From the NCBI RefSeq assembly GCF_005930355.1, contig NZ_VDBO01000001.1:593339-657338 (forward strand): a stretch of 64,000 bases of DNA, written 5' to 3'. The stretch comes from Paenibacillus sinopodophylli. GTDB lineage: Bacteria; Bacillota; Bacilli; Paenibacillales; Paenibacillaceae. The notes under the pieces are model-generated. The model did not search any database and had not been told where the DNA came from. It worked only from the letters and a program-made list of their open reading frames with translations. This document shows, piece by piece, positions 8,711 to 16,218 of this stretch. How positions within the stretch are numbered: the stretch's first letter is position 1; the number at the start of each line of letters is the position of its first letter. A program made the position numbers and the translations under genes.

Positions 8711-8740
8711 TTGACTTAGCATATATTCTAGTGCTATATT
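8711..8740 (+). promoter_or_regulatory. Candidate sigma-A promoter for the helicase gene
   Basis: TTGACT and TATATT are separated by 18 bases, about 90 bases before the helicase start codon. Confidence 0.55.
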
Positions 8741-8767
8741 TGAATGTACGTTAAGTGAAGGAGATTT

Positions 8768-8803
8768 CACAGCCGGCTGCTTGCCAATACGCAGCCGGCT
8801 GTG
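8768..8803 (+). promoter_or_regulatory. Perfect hairpin in the helicase mRNA leader
   Basis: A 13-bp perfect inverted repeat (CACAGCCGGCTGC and complement, 10-base loop) lies between the promoter and the GGAGG of the helicase gene. It has no T tract, so it does not look like a terminator of the upstream gene. It could be a leader structure. Confidence 0.5.
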
Positions 8804-8828
8804 CCTACTATATGGAGGCAAGCTACCC

Positions 8829-10769
8829 TTGAATAAATATCCATTTGATTTTGACCCGAAACAATCATTTATTTCACAAGCAAGCGACTGGATTGCAGAC
8901 GTATTCTACGAGAAGCTTCCCGAAGCCGGATTTGAAATTCGAGATGAACAGATTTATATGGCTTTCCAACTGGAACGCGCGTATGCGGACAAACAGACTA
9001 TATTTGCAGAGGCAGGCGTAGGAACCGGTAAAACGTTTGTGTATTTGCTGTATGCGATCACCTATGCAAGATATACGAGAAAACCGGCAATCATTGCATG
9101 TGCCGATGAATCGCTGATTGAGCAGCTTGTGAAGCCCGAAGGGGATATTGCTAAGCTGGCGAAGTATTTGGAATTAACGATCGATGCACGATTAGGCAAA
9201 TCGGCCGATCAATATATTTGTTTGAAGAAGCTGGATCAAGCAAGGTCCGGACAAGACGATGCAGAGCTGTACGACAGCATCTATCGTGAGCTTCCTAGCT
9301 TCGTGCATAAGCAGGACTCCATGCAGAGTTTCCACCCCTATGGCAATCGCAAGGATTATCCGAATTTGAACGATGAGCAGTGGAATGAGCTTGGTTGGGA
9401 TGTATTTCAGGATTGCTTAGTTTGTGATGTTCGCCATCGCTGTGGCCAAACGTTATCGCGTGATCATTATCGAAAAGCGGCCGATGTCATCATATGCTCT
9501 CATGATTTCTATATGGAGCATGTTTGGACCTACGAGGCAAGGAAACGAGAAGGCCAGCTTCCGTTACTTCCAGAGCATAGCTCTGTCGTGTTCGATGAAG
9601 GGCATTTGCTGGAAACTGCAGCGCAGCAAGCGTTAACCTATAAGCTGAATCACGCGGTATTCGAAGGAATTGTAACGCGACTGCTGCAAGAAGAGATTCG
9701 TGAATCTTTGGCAGTTGCTGTCGAAGATGCGATTACGCAAAGTGAATTTTTATTCAAAATGATGAATCGACACAGTCAGAAGGTTCCGGCGTCGGAACGA
9801 CGCGAAATTATATGGAGCGCAGAGCTCATTCGTGAAATCAATCGCTTGCAGGACACGCTCTCTGTCATCGAAGAGGAGCTTGTGTTTGAAAGTGGTTTAT
9901 ACACCATCGATACGTATCAACTGAAAATTGTTGAAGAGCATTTGGAAATGATCCAATTCGCCCTTTCCCTATTTAAGAAGGAAGACAAGCCTATCAGCTG
10001 GGTATCTGAAGATAAAGAAGGAACCTCGCTTGTCATCATGCCTAAGTGGGTGAAGGAAGTGCTGAAGGAGCAGGTATTCTCACGCAAAATGCCAATCGTA
10101 TTCTCTTCAGCTACACTTTCCGTAAATGGTTCATTCGATTACACGATGGATAATCTCGGTATGGATAGTGCGTTATCCTTCTCAGTCCCATCACCATATG
10201 ACTACGAAGAGCAAATGACTGTTGCTTATGCTGATATGGCGTTGCTGCCAGGAATTAAAGAAAAGACGGATGAAATCTTCCGTCTACTCGAGAAAAGCGG
10301 CGGAAGATCGCTTCTGCTATTCCCGTCCATGGAGCAGCTTGAACAGTTTAAGGCAGAAGCTAGTATGCACGCTGCGGCAACCGCCTTTACCTTCTATTAT
10401 GAAGGATCTAGTGAGATCAGTTATTTGATCGAGCAATTCCAGAACGATGAAGCTAGTATATTGTGTGCTGTCACTCTCTGGGAAGGACTCGATATTCCAG
10501 GCCCGTCGCTTTCGCAGGTTATCGTCTGGGAATTGCCATTTCCACCGAATGATCCATTGTTCGCCGCGAGAAGGACTGATGCCGATCATCCATTCGAGCA
10601 GGTAGATATGCCGTATATGCTGCTGCGATTAAGACAAGGAATCGGTCGCTTGATTCGGAAGCGCGAGGATAGCGGGTCGATCATCATATTTGGTGAGAAG
10701 ATGAATGATAGCTATGTGTTTGAACAGGTTGAGCGAATTTTACCCAAAGGCGTTGTGCTTAGCCATTAA
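8829..10769 (+). CDS. DinG/XPD-like ATP-dependent helicase
   Basis: The product (646 aa) is a superfamily 2 helicase of the iron-sulfur DinG/XPD group, similar to B. subtilis YpvA. Seen are Walker A (EAGVGTGKT), a DEGH form of the DEAH box (VFDEGHLLE), motif VI (LRQGIGRLIRK) and a Cys cluster CLKKLD...CLVC...HRCG that would hold the 4Fe-4S cluster. It has no DnaQ exonuclease domain. TTG 8829 with TGGAGG ten bases before is preferred to the more upstream in-frame TTG, which lies inside the leader hairpin. Such helicases unwind damaged or structured DNA; this is a lone gene. Confidence 0.88.
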   Translation: MNKYPFDFDPKQSFISQASDWIADVFYEKLPEAGFEIRDEQIYMAFQLERAYADKQTIFAEAGVGTGKTFVYLLYAITYARYTRKPAIIACADESLIEQLVKPEGDIAKLAKYLELTIDARLGKSADQYICLKKLDQARSGQDDAELYDSIYRELPSFVHKQDSMQSFHPYGNRKDYPNLNDEQWNELGWDVFQDCLVCDVRHRCGQTLSRDHYRKAADVIICSHDFYMEHVWTYEARKREGQLPLLPEHSSVVFDEGHLLETAAQQALTYKLNHAVFEGIVTRLLQEEIRESLAVAVEDAITQSEFLFKMMNRHSQKVPASERREIIWSAELIREINRLQDTLSVIEEELVFESGLYTIDTYQLKIVEEHLEMIQFALSLFKKEDKPISWVSEDKEGTSLVIMPKWVKEVLKEQVFSRKMPIVFSSATLSVNGSFDYTMDNLGMDSALSFSVPSPYDYEEQMTVAYADMALLPGIKEKTDEIFRLLEKSGGRSLLLFPSMEQLEQFKAEASMHAAATAFTFYYEGSSEISYLIEQFQNDEASILCAVTLWEGLDIPGPSLSQVIVWELPFPPNDPLFAARRTDADHPFEQVDMPYMLLRLRQGIGRLIRKREDSGSIIIFGEKMNDSYVFEQVERILPKGVVLSH

Positions 10770-10787
10770 TACTTTCTGAAGCTGGAT

Positions 10788-10820
10788 GAAGGAGAAGGGG
10801 AAACCTTTCTTCTTTTTTAT
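10788..10820 (+). terminator. Possible terminator after helicase gene
   Basis: An imperfect stem (GAAGGAGAAGG with CCTTTCTTC) runs straight into TTTTTT. The stem is weak but the T tract is good. Confidence 0.45.
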
Positions 10821-10885
10821 TTTGGGATGGAAGGCGAGATATATGGTATGACAGACGGCTATTTGCAGGAAAAAACAGGATCTAA

Positions 10886-10917
10886 AAACTGCGTGAAATA
10901 CATATTTCACGCAGTTT
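10886..10917. terminator. Perfect hairpin upstream of the recombinase gene
   Basis: A perfect 15-bp inverted repeat (AAACTGCGTGAAATA and complement, 2-base loop) with A-rich and T-rich flanks. It may be a second terminator for the helicase gene or an operator-like site for the recombinase gene that starts 93 bases later. Confidence 0.5.
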
Positions 10918-11009
10918 GCTTTCAAATCCATTAATCTACTATAATACTAGAGTAGTGATCATATAAATAGCGCGTTTTTTATGGATAAACTTGGAGGTTA
11001 TGAAAACGT

Positions 11010-11939
11010 ATGGGACAACATGAGATTGTCGATAGTTATGGGCTTGAGCTCGAGCTCTTTTCCATTTGGATGAAAAATAAAGGTATGACAAAATCGACGC
11101 ACCGAGCGTATATGAGCGACGTCAACTATTTTCTGCAGACGATACACCCTACTGAGACGAAACATATTTCTAAGATGGAAATTATGAGATATATGGCTGC
11201 CTGCCGAGAGAAGGGGGCGGGGGATGAGGCGCGAAATCGGAAGCTGTCTTCACTGCGCTCGTTTTTCAAAGCGATGATCGAAATGGAGCATCTGAATCAC
11301 AATCCAGCCGCGCTTATTGCAAAGTCGAAGCAGGAGAAAAATCGTATTCCTGTTTATTTGGAGGAGAATGAGCTTGAGGCGCTGCTGCTCAATATGAAGG
11401 GTAAATATTACATACGCAATGTATCCATCGTATTGTTAATGGCCTATGCGGGACTGCGGGTGGGAGAGATCCATCGAATGAACGTGCAGGATTTGCAGCA
11501 GGATGGCTCGATTCATATTTTGGGAAAGGGAAGGAAATGGCGAATTGTGCCTCTCCCTGATGCGCTCCGCCAGATGCTGAAGGAGGCGCTCGCAGATCGC
11601 GTGGATTCAAAGCAGGGCAAGGAGCATCCGTTCTTTGTTTCTCAGTTTGGAAGAAGGCTATCGATTCGTATGATTCAGACTATAGCCGATGATACGATTA
11701 AACAGCTGAAAGAAAAGATGCCTGCACTTGCAGACAAACGACTCTCGAGTCATAAGCTGCGCCATTCCTTCGCGACGATGCAGATTCGCAGCGGAACAGA
11801 TATTCGAACACTACAAGAGCTGCTCGGACATGCAAGCATAGAGACGACACAAATTTATACGCATATCGACAATAAACAGCTTAGAAGTGCGATGAATAAC
11901 ATTTCTGATAAAATTCCGGTTCAGTTTCAGAATAGATAA
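11010..11939 (+). CDS. Tyrosine recombinase, XerC/XerD-like
   Basis: The protein (309 aa) has an N-terminal SAM-like core-binding domain (residues 10-100, FSIWMKNKGMTKSTHRAYMSDV) and a C-terminal catalytic domain. The full catalytic set is visible: Arg150 (AGLRVGE), Lys173 (LGKGRK), His248 and Arg251 (HKLRHSFAT), His274 (LLGHASI) and the nucleophile Tyr283 (QIYTH). Length and layout are those of Xer-type recombinases rather than phage integrases. It stands alone, without a codY/hslVU operon as for chromosomal xerC of Bacillus. Directly behind its stop codon begins the first of two related palindromic sites, which could be its targets; that link is inference. Confidence 0.9.
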   Translation: MGQHEIVDSYGLELELFSIWMKNKGMTKSTHRAYMSDVNYFLQTIHPTETKHISKMEIMRYMAACREKGAGDEARNRKLSSLRSFFKAMIEMEHLNHNPAALIAKSKQEKNRIPVYLEENELEALLLNMKGKYYIRNVSIVLLMAYAGLRVGEIHRMNVQDLQQDGSIHILGKGRKWRIVPLPDALRQMLKEALADRVDSKQGKEHPFFVSQFGRRLSIRMIQTIADDTIKQLKEKMPALADKRLSSHKLRHSFATMQIRSGTDIRTLQELLGHASIETTQIYTHIDNKQLRSAMNNISDKIPVQFQNR

Positions 11940-11960
11940 CGTAATTATAGTTATGTTAAC
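11935..11960. repeat. Palindromic site, copy 1 (degenerate)
   Basis: A 26-base element overlapping the recombinase stop codon matches the perfect palindrome at 12269-12294 in 21 of 26 positions. Its right half (TATAGTTATGTTAAC) is almost identical; its left half is degenerate. Confidence 0.6.
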
Positions 11961-12049
11961 TTGATTGGAGGATATACAGAAAATATTGGATATTAAATGA
12001 TTGATAAGATTGAGAATAGTCATTTGAGAGTTTTCACAGGGGGATATGT

Positions 12050-12185
12050 ATGAAAACCTATATTTATAGGATTAGACACGGAGAATCACTAAAAACGGTT
12101 AGGGATTTCAAAACCAGATATTTATGGAGTGGAACTCGATGAAGAAGTATTAATTAAAATGGAGTGGATGTTGAAGGAAGCTTGA
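12050..12185 (+). pseudogene. Broken histidine phosphatase-family gene
   Basis: After a good ribosome binding site (AGGGGGATATGT) an ATG opens MKTYIYRIRHGESLKTVR, the start of a phosphoglycerate-mutase-like histidine phosphatase with its RHGE motif. Within about 25 codons the frame changes, and another frame reads GISKPDIYGVELDEEVLI and ends KMEWMLKEA, which resembles the C-terminal end of the same family. So the gene appears to have lost its middle part (about 150 codons) and kept both ends, out of frame. The reading frame from 12050 stops at TGA 12140-12142; the other frame stops at 12183-12185. Confidence 0.6.
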
Positions 12186-12268
12186 ACTACCTTTGTGAGG
12201 TAGTTGAGCAACATGCAATTTAGAACAAGAAATGATACATATCAAATTCTGTTTTAATTACGCTAATG

Positions 12269-12294
12269 TCAACATAACTATAGTTATGTTGACT
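12269..12294. repeat. Perfect 26-bp palindrome, copy 2
   Basis: A perfect self-complementary 26-base sequence with centre TATA (GTCAACATAAC, TATA, then the complement). It is related to the element at 11935-11960. No T tract follows, so it is unlikely to be a terminator. It may be a protein-binding or recombination site. Confidence 0.7.
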
Positions 12295-12338
12295 TATTAA
12301 AACCATAATCATATTAAAAATCAAAATGAAGGGAGTGG

Positions 12339-12599
12339 ATGTTGATGCTCATGAAAGAAACAAAAAAACGTAATGTTATATTTATGGTTTTGGAAATTAT
12401 CTTTGTATTTTATATTGTTCTATATCTCTATTTCACATTCAAAGGAAATGTCGATGTTAATTTTGTAGTATTTTTCATTTTAATGTCGTTATTCATCTTG
12501 TTACGAATGTTCAAAACGAAAATTAAAAGTAATTTTATCATCTTTTTGATATACATAATTGCTGCGATAACTATTTTTTATAATGGAAATGCAGATTAG
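12339..12599 (+). CDS. Small three-helix membrane protein of unknown function
   Basis: The 86-residue product is almost entirely hydrophobic, with three predicted membrane segments: VIFMVLEIIFVFYIVLYLYF, NFVVFFILMSLFILL and FIIFLIYIIAAITIFY, and short basic linkers (KETKKRN, KTKIKS). The ATG at 12339 or the one at 12345 may be used; GAAGGGAGTGG precedes both. It is very AT-rich compared with its neighbours and lies in the scarred stretch behind the recombinase, which suggests recent acquisition. I do not recognise a family. Confidence 0.6.
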   Translation: MLMLMKETKKRNVIFMVLEIIFVFYIVLYLYFTFKGNVDVNFVVFFILMSLFILLRMFKTKIKSNFIIFLIYIIAAITIFYNGNAD

Positions 12600-12657
12600 A
12601 ATATGTATTATGTGCTGCCATTGGTTGGAGAATTACCTTGGTGAGTCTTGGATATAC

Positions 12658-12709
12658 AACAAAAAACGGCTGATGAGATACAAGTGTATCTCGTCAACCG
12701 TTTTTTGTT
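12658..12709. terminator. Bidirectional terminator
   Basis: A long stem (AACAAAAAACGG...GAGATA with TATCTC...CCGTTTTTTGTT, two internal wobble or mismatch positions) with A and T tracts on both sides separates the small membrane protein gene from the FhuF-like gene and overlaps the latter's stop codon. Confidence 0.85.
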
Positions 12710-13508
12710 AGTGAGCGCCTGCTAAAGCCAGCTTTCGTCTTTCTTCACGCTCATCTGGGAGCATACGCGGACAGGTATAGCATTTCTGGCCATCAACTTT
12801 GCAATCATACATACAGCAGGAGGAACGCATCATCAGTTGACCGCCTTCTGGAGCCCATGGATTGTCAATGTAACGAGGCTTATGTACAAAAGGATTGCGC
12901 TTACGGTTGAAAACGTCGGGTGCAAGCCCAAGTAATACGTTCAAATCCCGTTCGAATGCTTCCACTAATGCAGGGTGTTTAATGTTATGAACCACATAAT
13001 GGTGAACTTCGTTAATATGGCCGCCGACTTGACTCCAAATCATGCCAGACTTCACATCAGCGCCTAACGCAACCGCTTCAACAATTGCATTGATTTCATT
13101 TCTAAAAGAAGAACTAAACGCTTCTTCTAGAAAGGCTTTGCGTTCATCTTGCGCTAATGGAACATCTACCCAGCGGAGTTCATTGATTTTGAAGCCTAAA
13201 TGGGCGTGATCATCATGAGATTCCAACTGGTAGGTTAAATTTTGCAGCGATAAATCCAAAAAACGGTTATATTGTGCAGCAAAAATAAGATTCGTAATAC
13301 AAAGATTGAAAAAAGAGATCCCGACAAAGGAGGCAGCTAATTGTATGCTTGTAGCTTGAACCATTTCTCCAGCTCTAACTAGAGTGTGATGTGCAACTTC
13401 TCGGTTATGAAAATCGGTTGCAGGAAGCTCAAGCAAAGGACGAGCTGCACCTTGCGGCGAAATATGAAAGAAGCTTTCAACTAGCGTAAAATCAATTAAA
13501 TTCGGCAT
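12708..13508 (-). CDS. FhuF-like ferric siderophore reductase
   Basis: The 266-residue protein ends with SSCCMYDCKVDGQKCYTCPRM, whose CC...C..C arrangement is the 2Fe-2S ligand set of the FhuF family; the body (residues 1-220) resembles IucA/IucC-linked iron transporter proteins of the same group. FhuF proteins reduce siderophore-bound ferric iron in the cytosol, releasing Fe(II). An extra Cys within the CC-to-CxxC linker is notable. A Fur-box match upstream supports iron-repressed expression. No siderophore transporter genes are adjacent. Confidence 0.85.
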   Translation of the reverse strand: MPNLIDFTLVESFFHISPQGAARPLLELPATDFHNREVAHHTLVRAGEMVQATSIQLAASFVGISFFNLCITNLIFAAQYNRFLDLSLQNLTYQLESHDDHAHLGFKINELRWVDVPLAQDERKAFLEEAFSSSFRNEINAIVEAVALGADVKSGMIWSQVGGHINEVHHYVVHNIKHPALVEAFERDLNVLLGLAPDVFNRKRNPFVHKPRYIDNPWAPEGGQLMMRSSCCMYDCKVDGQKCYTCPRMLPDEREERRKLALAGAH

Positions 13509-13566
13509 CAGCGTGCTCCTTATGTATCATATTGAAATAGGAAGTATTGTCCGCAGATGATAAAGT

Positions 13567-13585
13567 GATAACAATAATCATTCTA
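13567..13585 (-). promoter_or_regulatory. Fur box upstream of the FhuF-like gene
   Basis: The 19 bases GATAACAATAATCATTCTA match the Bacillus Fur consensus (GATAATGATAATCATTATC) in 15 of 19 positions. They lie about 60 bases before the start codon, where a repressor would block the promoter. Confidence 0.65.
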
Positions 13586-13610
13586 TTTACTTTTCAAGTA
13601 TAGGAGGGTG

Positions 13611-14450
13611 CTAGCACTCTGTCAATAAAATAGGGGATACGATCGCTTTTACGCGCTCCAGTCCTTCCCACATGTCGCCTGGACCGTCATAAATAAGTAC
13701 GTAAGCGCCATCAAATCCAGTAGACTTAACCTTGTTTAGATAATTGATAAGCTCATCTCGATCGGGGATTCCTGCTTGATCATAGGTAGGCTTCACATGT
13801 ACGGAAACACTATAGGGGGTCGTTGCACCGATTTCCTCGATTTTACCCGCGCCATGATAGTTACCGAAATCTGTAATGAAACCAACGGAATGGTTCGTTA
13901 GCTCAAGCAGCTTGAGGCTGCTCTCTGCGGTTGAAGTAAGCAGTCTGAAGTTTTCTGAGATGACATGTACGGATTTACTTTTCCCGTAAGCGGCTAGTTC
14001 CGTTAATGCGGCAGCAGATTTCGCGATTGCTGCTTCATCGGTAGGAGCAGCATCTCCTGCAATCACTCTAATTTGCTTGGCACCGCATATGGAAGCAATA
14101 TCGATCCATTTTCGGATGTAGGAGAAATCAGCGACACGTTTACTCTCATCCGAACTTGTAAGATCTCCATAGTCGACAAGCAGCGTGTCAAACTTCATAT
14201 TTGCAGCATGAAAGGAGGTTTTCAACTGCTGTAAATATTCCGTCTTGGTGGAAGGGAAATGGAAATGACAAATCTCAAGTGCCTGAAAGCCTCTTTTAGC
14301 TGCTTCCTGCGGAAGATTTAATAAAGTCGTTATTTCTGGCTGTTCTTGTTCTCTAGTGGTGTGGCTTTTTGTTTCTGAATTCCATTCAGTCCAGCGAAGA
14401 GGTCCTAATAGTCTATGCAGGCTCCAAGTGCTAATGGATAAGTATGACAT
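13611..14450 (-). CDS. Sugar phosphate isomerase/epimerase-like TIM-barrel protein
   Basis: This 279-residue protein fits the AP-endonuclease-2-like TIM barrel (xylose isomerase-like) family: LSISTWSLHRLLGPLRW at the start, GFQALEICHFHF, VHVISENFRLL with a metal-binding Glu, VGFITDFGNYHG with Asp and His, and SVHVKPTY near the end. Members isomerise or epimerise sugars, inositol derivatives or sugar phosphates with a divalent metal. It is the gene upstream of fhuF on the same strand but 100 bases away and behind the Fur box, so probably separately transcribed. The substrate is unknown. Confidence 0.8.
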   Translation of the reverse strand: MSYLSISTWSLHRLLGPLRWTEWNSETKSHTTREQEQPEITTLLNLPQEAAKRGFQALEICHFHFPSTKTEYLQQLKTSFHAANMKFDTLLVDYGDLTSSDESKRVADFSYIRKWIDIASICGAKQIRVIAGDAAPTDEAAIAKSAAALTELAAYGKSKSVHVISENFRLLTSTAESSLKLLELTNHSVGFITDFGNYHGAGKIEEIGATTPYSVSVHVKPTYDQAGIPDRDELINYLNKVKSTGFDGAYVLIYDGPGDMWEGLERVKAIVSPILLTEC

Positions 14451-14675
14451 GTGTAATCCCGCCTTTTGTATAGTGGTTCAAACTCTTATAAGCATATCAT
14501 TTAAGAGGGAATAAAAATGCTTCGAATTTGTTCTTTTATTCCTCAGTATAGTGATTATGGACGATTGCAACATCACGCATAAGCATTTTTGCTAAATAGG
14601 CAGTTTGCTTTATAATAAGACTATAGACTGTGATTAAGCAGTGAAAAGAGATGCTGGCGGGAGTGGACAGAGAGC

Positions 14676-15098
14676 ATGGAAACGATACGTATAACAAATG
14701 ATGAACAGCTGGAAGAAGCCTTTCGTATTCGAAAAGCGGTGTTTGTGAAGGAGCAAGGTGTAGCGGAGGAAGTAGAGCTGGATGAGTTCGAAGATGCAGC
14801 AGATCATGTGCTGGTCTATTTCGAGAATGAGCCGGTTGGAACGGGTAGACTAAGAATCGTGGATGGCATAGCCAAATTAGAACGCATATGTGTGCTAGCC
14901 AGCCACCGGAAGCATAAGCTCGGAAAAGCGATAATGGACGAGCTTGAGGCGATTGCTAGGGACAAAGGAGCCACGCAAGCAAAGCTGCATGGGCAGGTAC
15001 AGGCAGCAACATTTTATGAAAAACAAGGCTACGAAATCGCCTCGACAGTGTTTATGGAAGAAAATATTCCTCACGTTAAGATGGTTAAAAGTTTATAA
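14676..15098 (+). CDS. GNAT-family N-acetyltransferase, YjcF/ElaA type
   Basis: The 140-residue protein has the short GNAT core: VFVKEQGVAEEVELDEFEDAADH, an acceptor segment typical of YjcF-like enzymes, then IAKLERICVLASHRKHKLGKAIM, where RxxGxG/A (RKHKLGK) holds acetyl-CoA, and ATFYEKQGYE. The start ATG at 14676 has GGGAGTGGAC upstream. It is a lone gene; a dispersed repeat element follows it. The substrate is not known for this branch. Confidence 0.85.
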   Translation: METIRITNDEQLEEAFRIRKAVFVKEQGVAEEVELDEFEDAADHVLVYFENEPVGTGRLRIVDGIAKLERICVLASHRKHKLGKAIMDELEAIARDKGATQAKLHGQVQAATFYEKQGYEIASTVFMEENIPHVKMVKSL

Positions 15099-15110
15099 CG
15101 TTAAATAAAA

Positions 15111-15207
15111 GGTAACGGCTATCGCCGTACTTTGGCGGCAAAGCGCGTTTCATTCCGAGAAATATAGAGAATGTCAGATTAAAATATACTTTCCTATATG
15201 GTATAAA
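15111..15207 (+). repeat. Dispersed ~97-bp repeat, copy A
   Basis: This copy starts GGTAACGGCTATCGCCGTAC, continues with GCGCGTTTCATTCCGAGAAA and ends ACTTTCCTATATGG. It shares the pattern of the copies at 21674, 33607 and 48200: a GC-rich hairpin (AAACGGC..., ...GCGTTT) followed by an AT-rich hairpin whose arms are GAAATATAG and CTATATTTC. It has no coding capacity. Confidence 0.8.
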
Positions 15208-15236
15208 GAGCCTGTATAAACAGGCTCTTTTCTATG
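15208..15236. terminator. Terminator between GNAT and AraC genes
   Basis: AGAGCCTGT and ACAGGCTCT flank a four-base ATAA loop and end in TTTT, directly before the AraC stop codon, so they can serve both converging genes. Confidence 0.8.
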
Positions 15237-15237
15237 C

Positions 15238-16071
15238 TCAGACAAGCTTGCGGCGGTAATGAGTCGGAGACTCGCCTTTCACTTTTTTGAACATTTTCGA
15301 GAATAGCAGCGGATCGGCATACCCTACGGAATGAGAAATGTCAGATACGCTAAGCTGATGATTACGCATTAAATCACAGGCTTTATCCATACGATAATGG
15401 AGCAAATACATTTGGGGTGATAGCTGCTCCACTTCTTTAAATAGAGAAGAAAAATAGATACGATCGATGCCAATCCGTTTGGCGAGCTCGGTAATACTGA
15501 TCTTCGTATAATAATTAGCTTTAATATATTCGACTGCTTTGCGTACGTATTCATCCTTAGCTTTGGGTAGATTGAAAGGCTGATCAGGCTCCATCAACAT
15601 ATCAATCCATTGTGGCAACAGACGGAATAACAAGCTGTGAAGAATAAACTCGCTGTTCTTCTCGAGTGCTTCCGCATGTGCGAAAAGCTCGAGCCATGAA
15701 TCAAACCAATTCGCAGGTGCATAGGTGAAATGAGGATGTTCTTTGCTAAGCTTCACTTGTGCAAGAAGGCTGTCTACGCTTTTGCCTTGGAAGGCTATCC
15801 AGGAATAGACCCACGGCTCATCCTCATCCGCCTTCATGTGGCAGATCGTGTTTGGAAAAACCATAAAGCCTTGCCCTTTTTTCAAATAATAGTTCACACC
15901 GTTAATCAAATAACTGCCTTGGCCCTCATGGATAAATAGGATCTTATAATGGTCCTTCACACCGGGTCCCCAGCTGTAATTGGGTTCGCAAAACTGCTTC
16001 CCATGATAGTAGTAGTTCAAATGGATAGGCTCACACACTGTAGTCAGCTCCTGTTGGTTAGAATAGTACAA
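15238..16071 (-). CDS. AraC-family transcriptional regulator with cupin sensor
   Basis: The protein (277 aa) has an N-terminal cupin-like arabinose-binding fold (residues 15-150, with SYLINGVNYYLKKGQGFMVFP) and a C-terminal double helix-turn-helix (about 180-277): ISITELAKRIGIDRIYFSSLFKEV and the hallmark SVSDISHSVGYADPLLFSKMFKK, GESPTHYRR. It is divergent from the aldo/keto reductase gene, so it may regulate that gene in response to a sugar. The ligand is not known. Confidence 0.9.
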   Translation of the reverse strand: MYYSNQQELTTVCEPIHLNYYYHGKQFCEPNYSWGPGVKDHYKILFIHEGQGSYLINGVNYYLKKGQGFMVFPNTICHMKADEDEPWVYSWIAFQGKSVDSLLAQVKLSKEHPHFTYAPANWFDSWLELFAHAEALEKNSEFILHSLLFRLLPQWIDMLMEPDQPFNLPKAKDEYVRKAVEYIKANYYTKISITELAKRIGIDRIYFSSLFKEVEQLSPQMYLLHYRMDKACDLMRNHQLSVSDISHSVGYADPLLFSKMFKKVKGESPTHYRRKLV

Positions 16072-16218
16072 CTTACATTATGCCATATAAACCTTGCTTG
16101 TGGATATTCCTTATTTGTTTGTTAATAACTATAATTTGAAAGAAAGCTAGTGAGTAAGAACACATAATAGCATGTTGAAGATCAATTATAAAACATCATG
16201 ATAGGGGACTGATTGACA

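Noticed and set aside
11010-12600. Prophage or integrative element around the tyrosine recombinase
   Set aside because: No phage, relaxase, replication or cargo genes adjoin it and no tRNA attachment site was seen; the recombinase is Xer-like.
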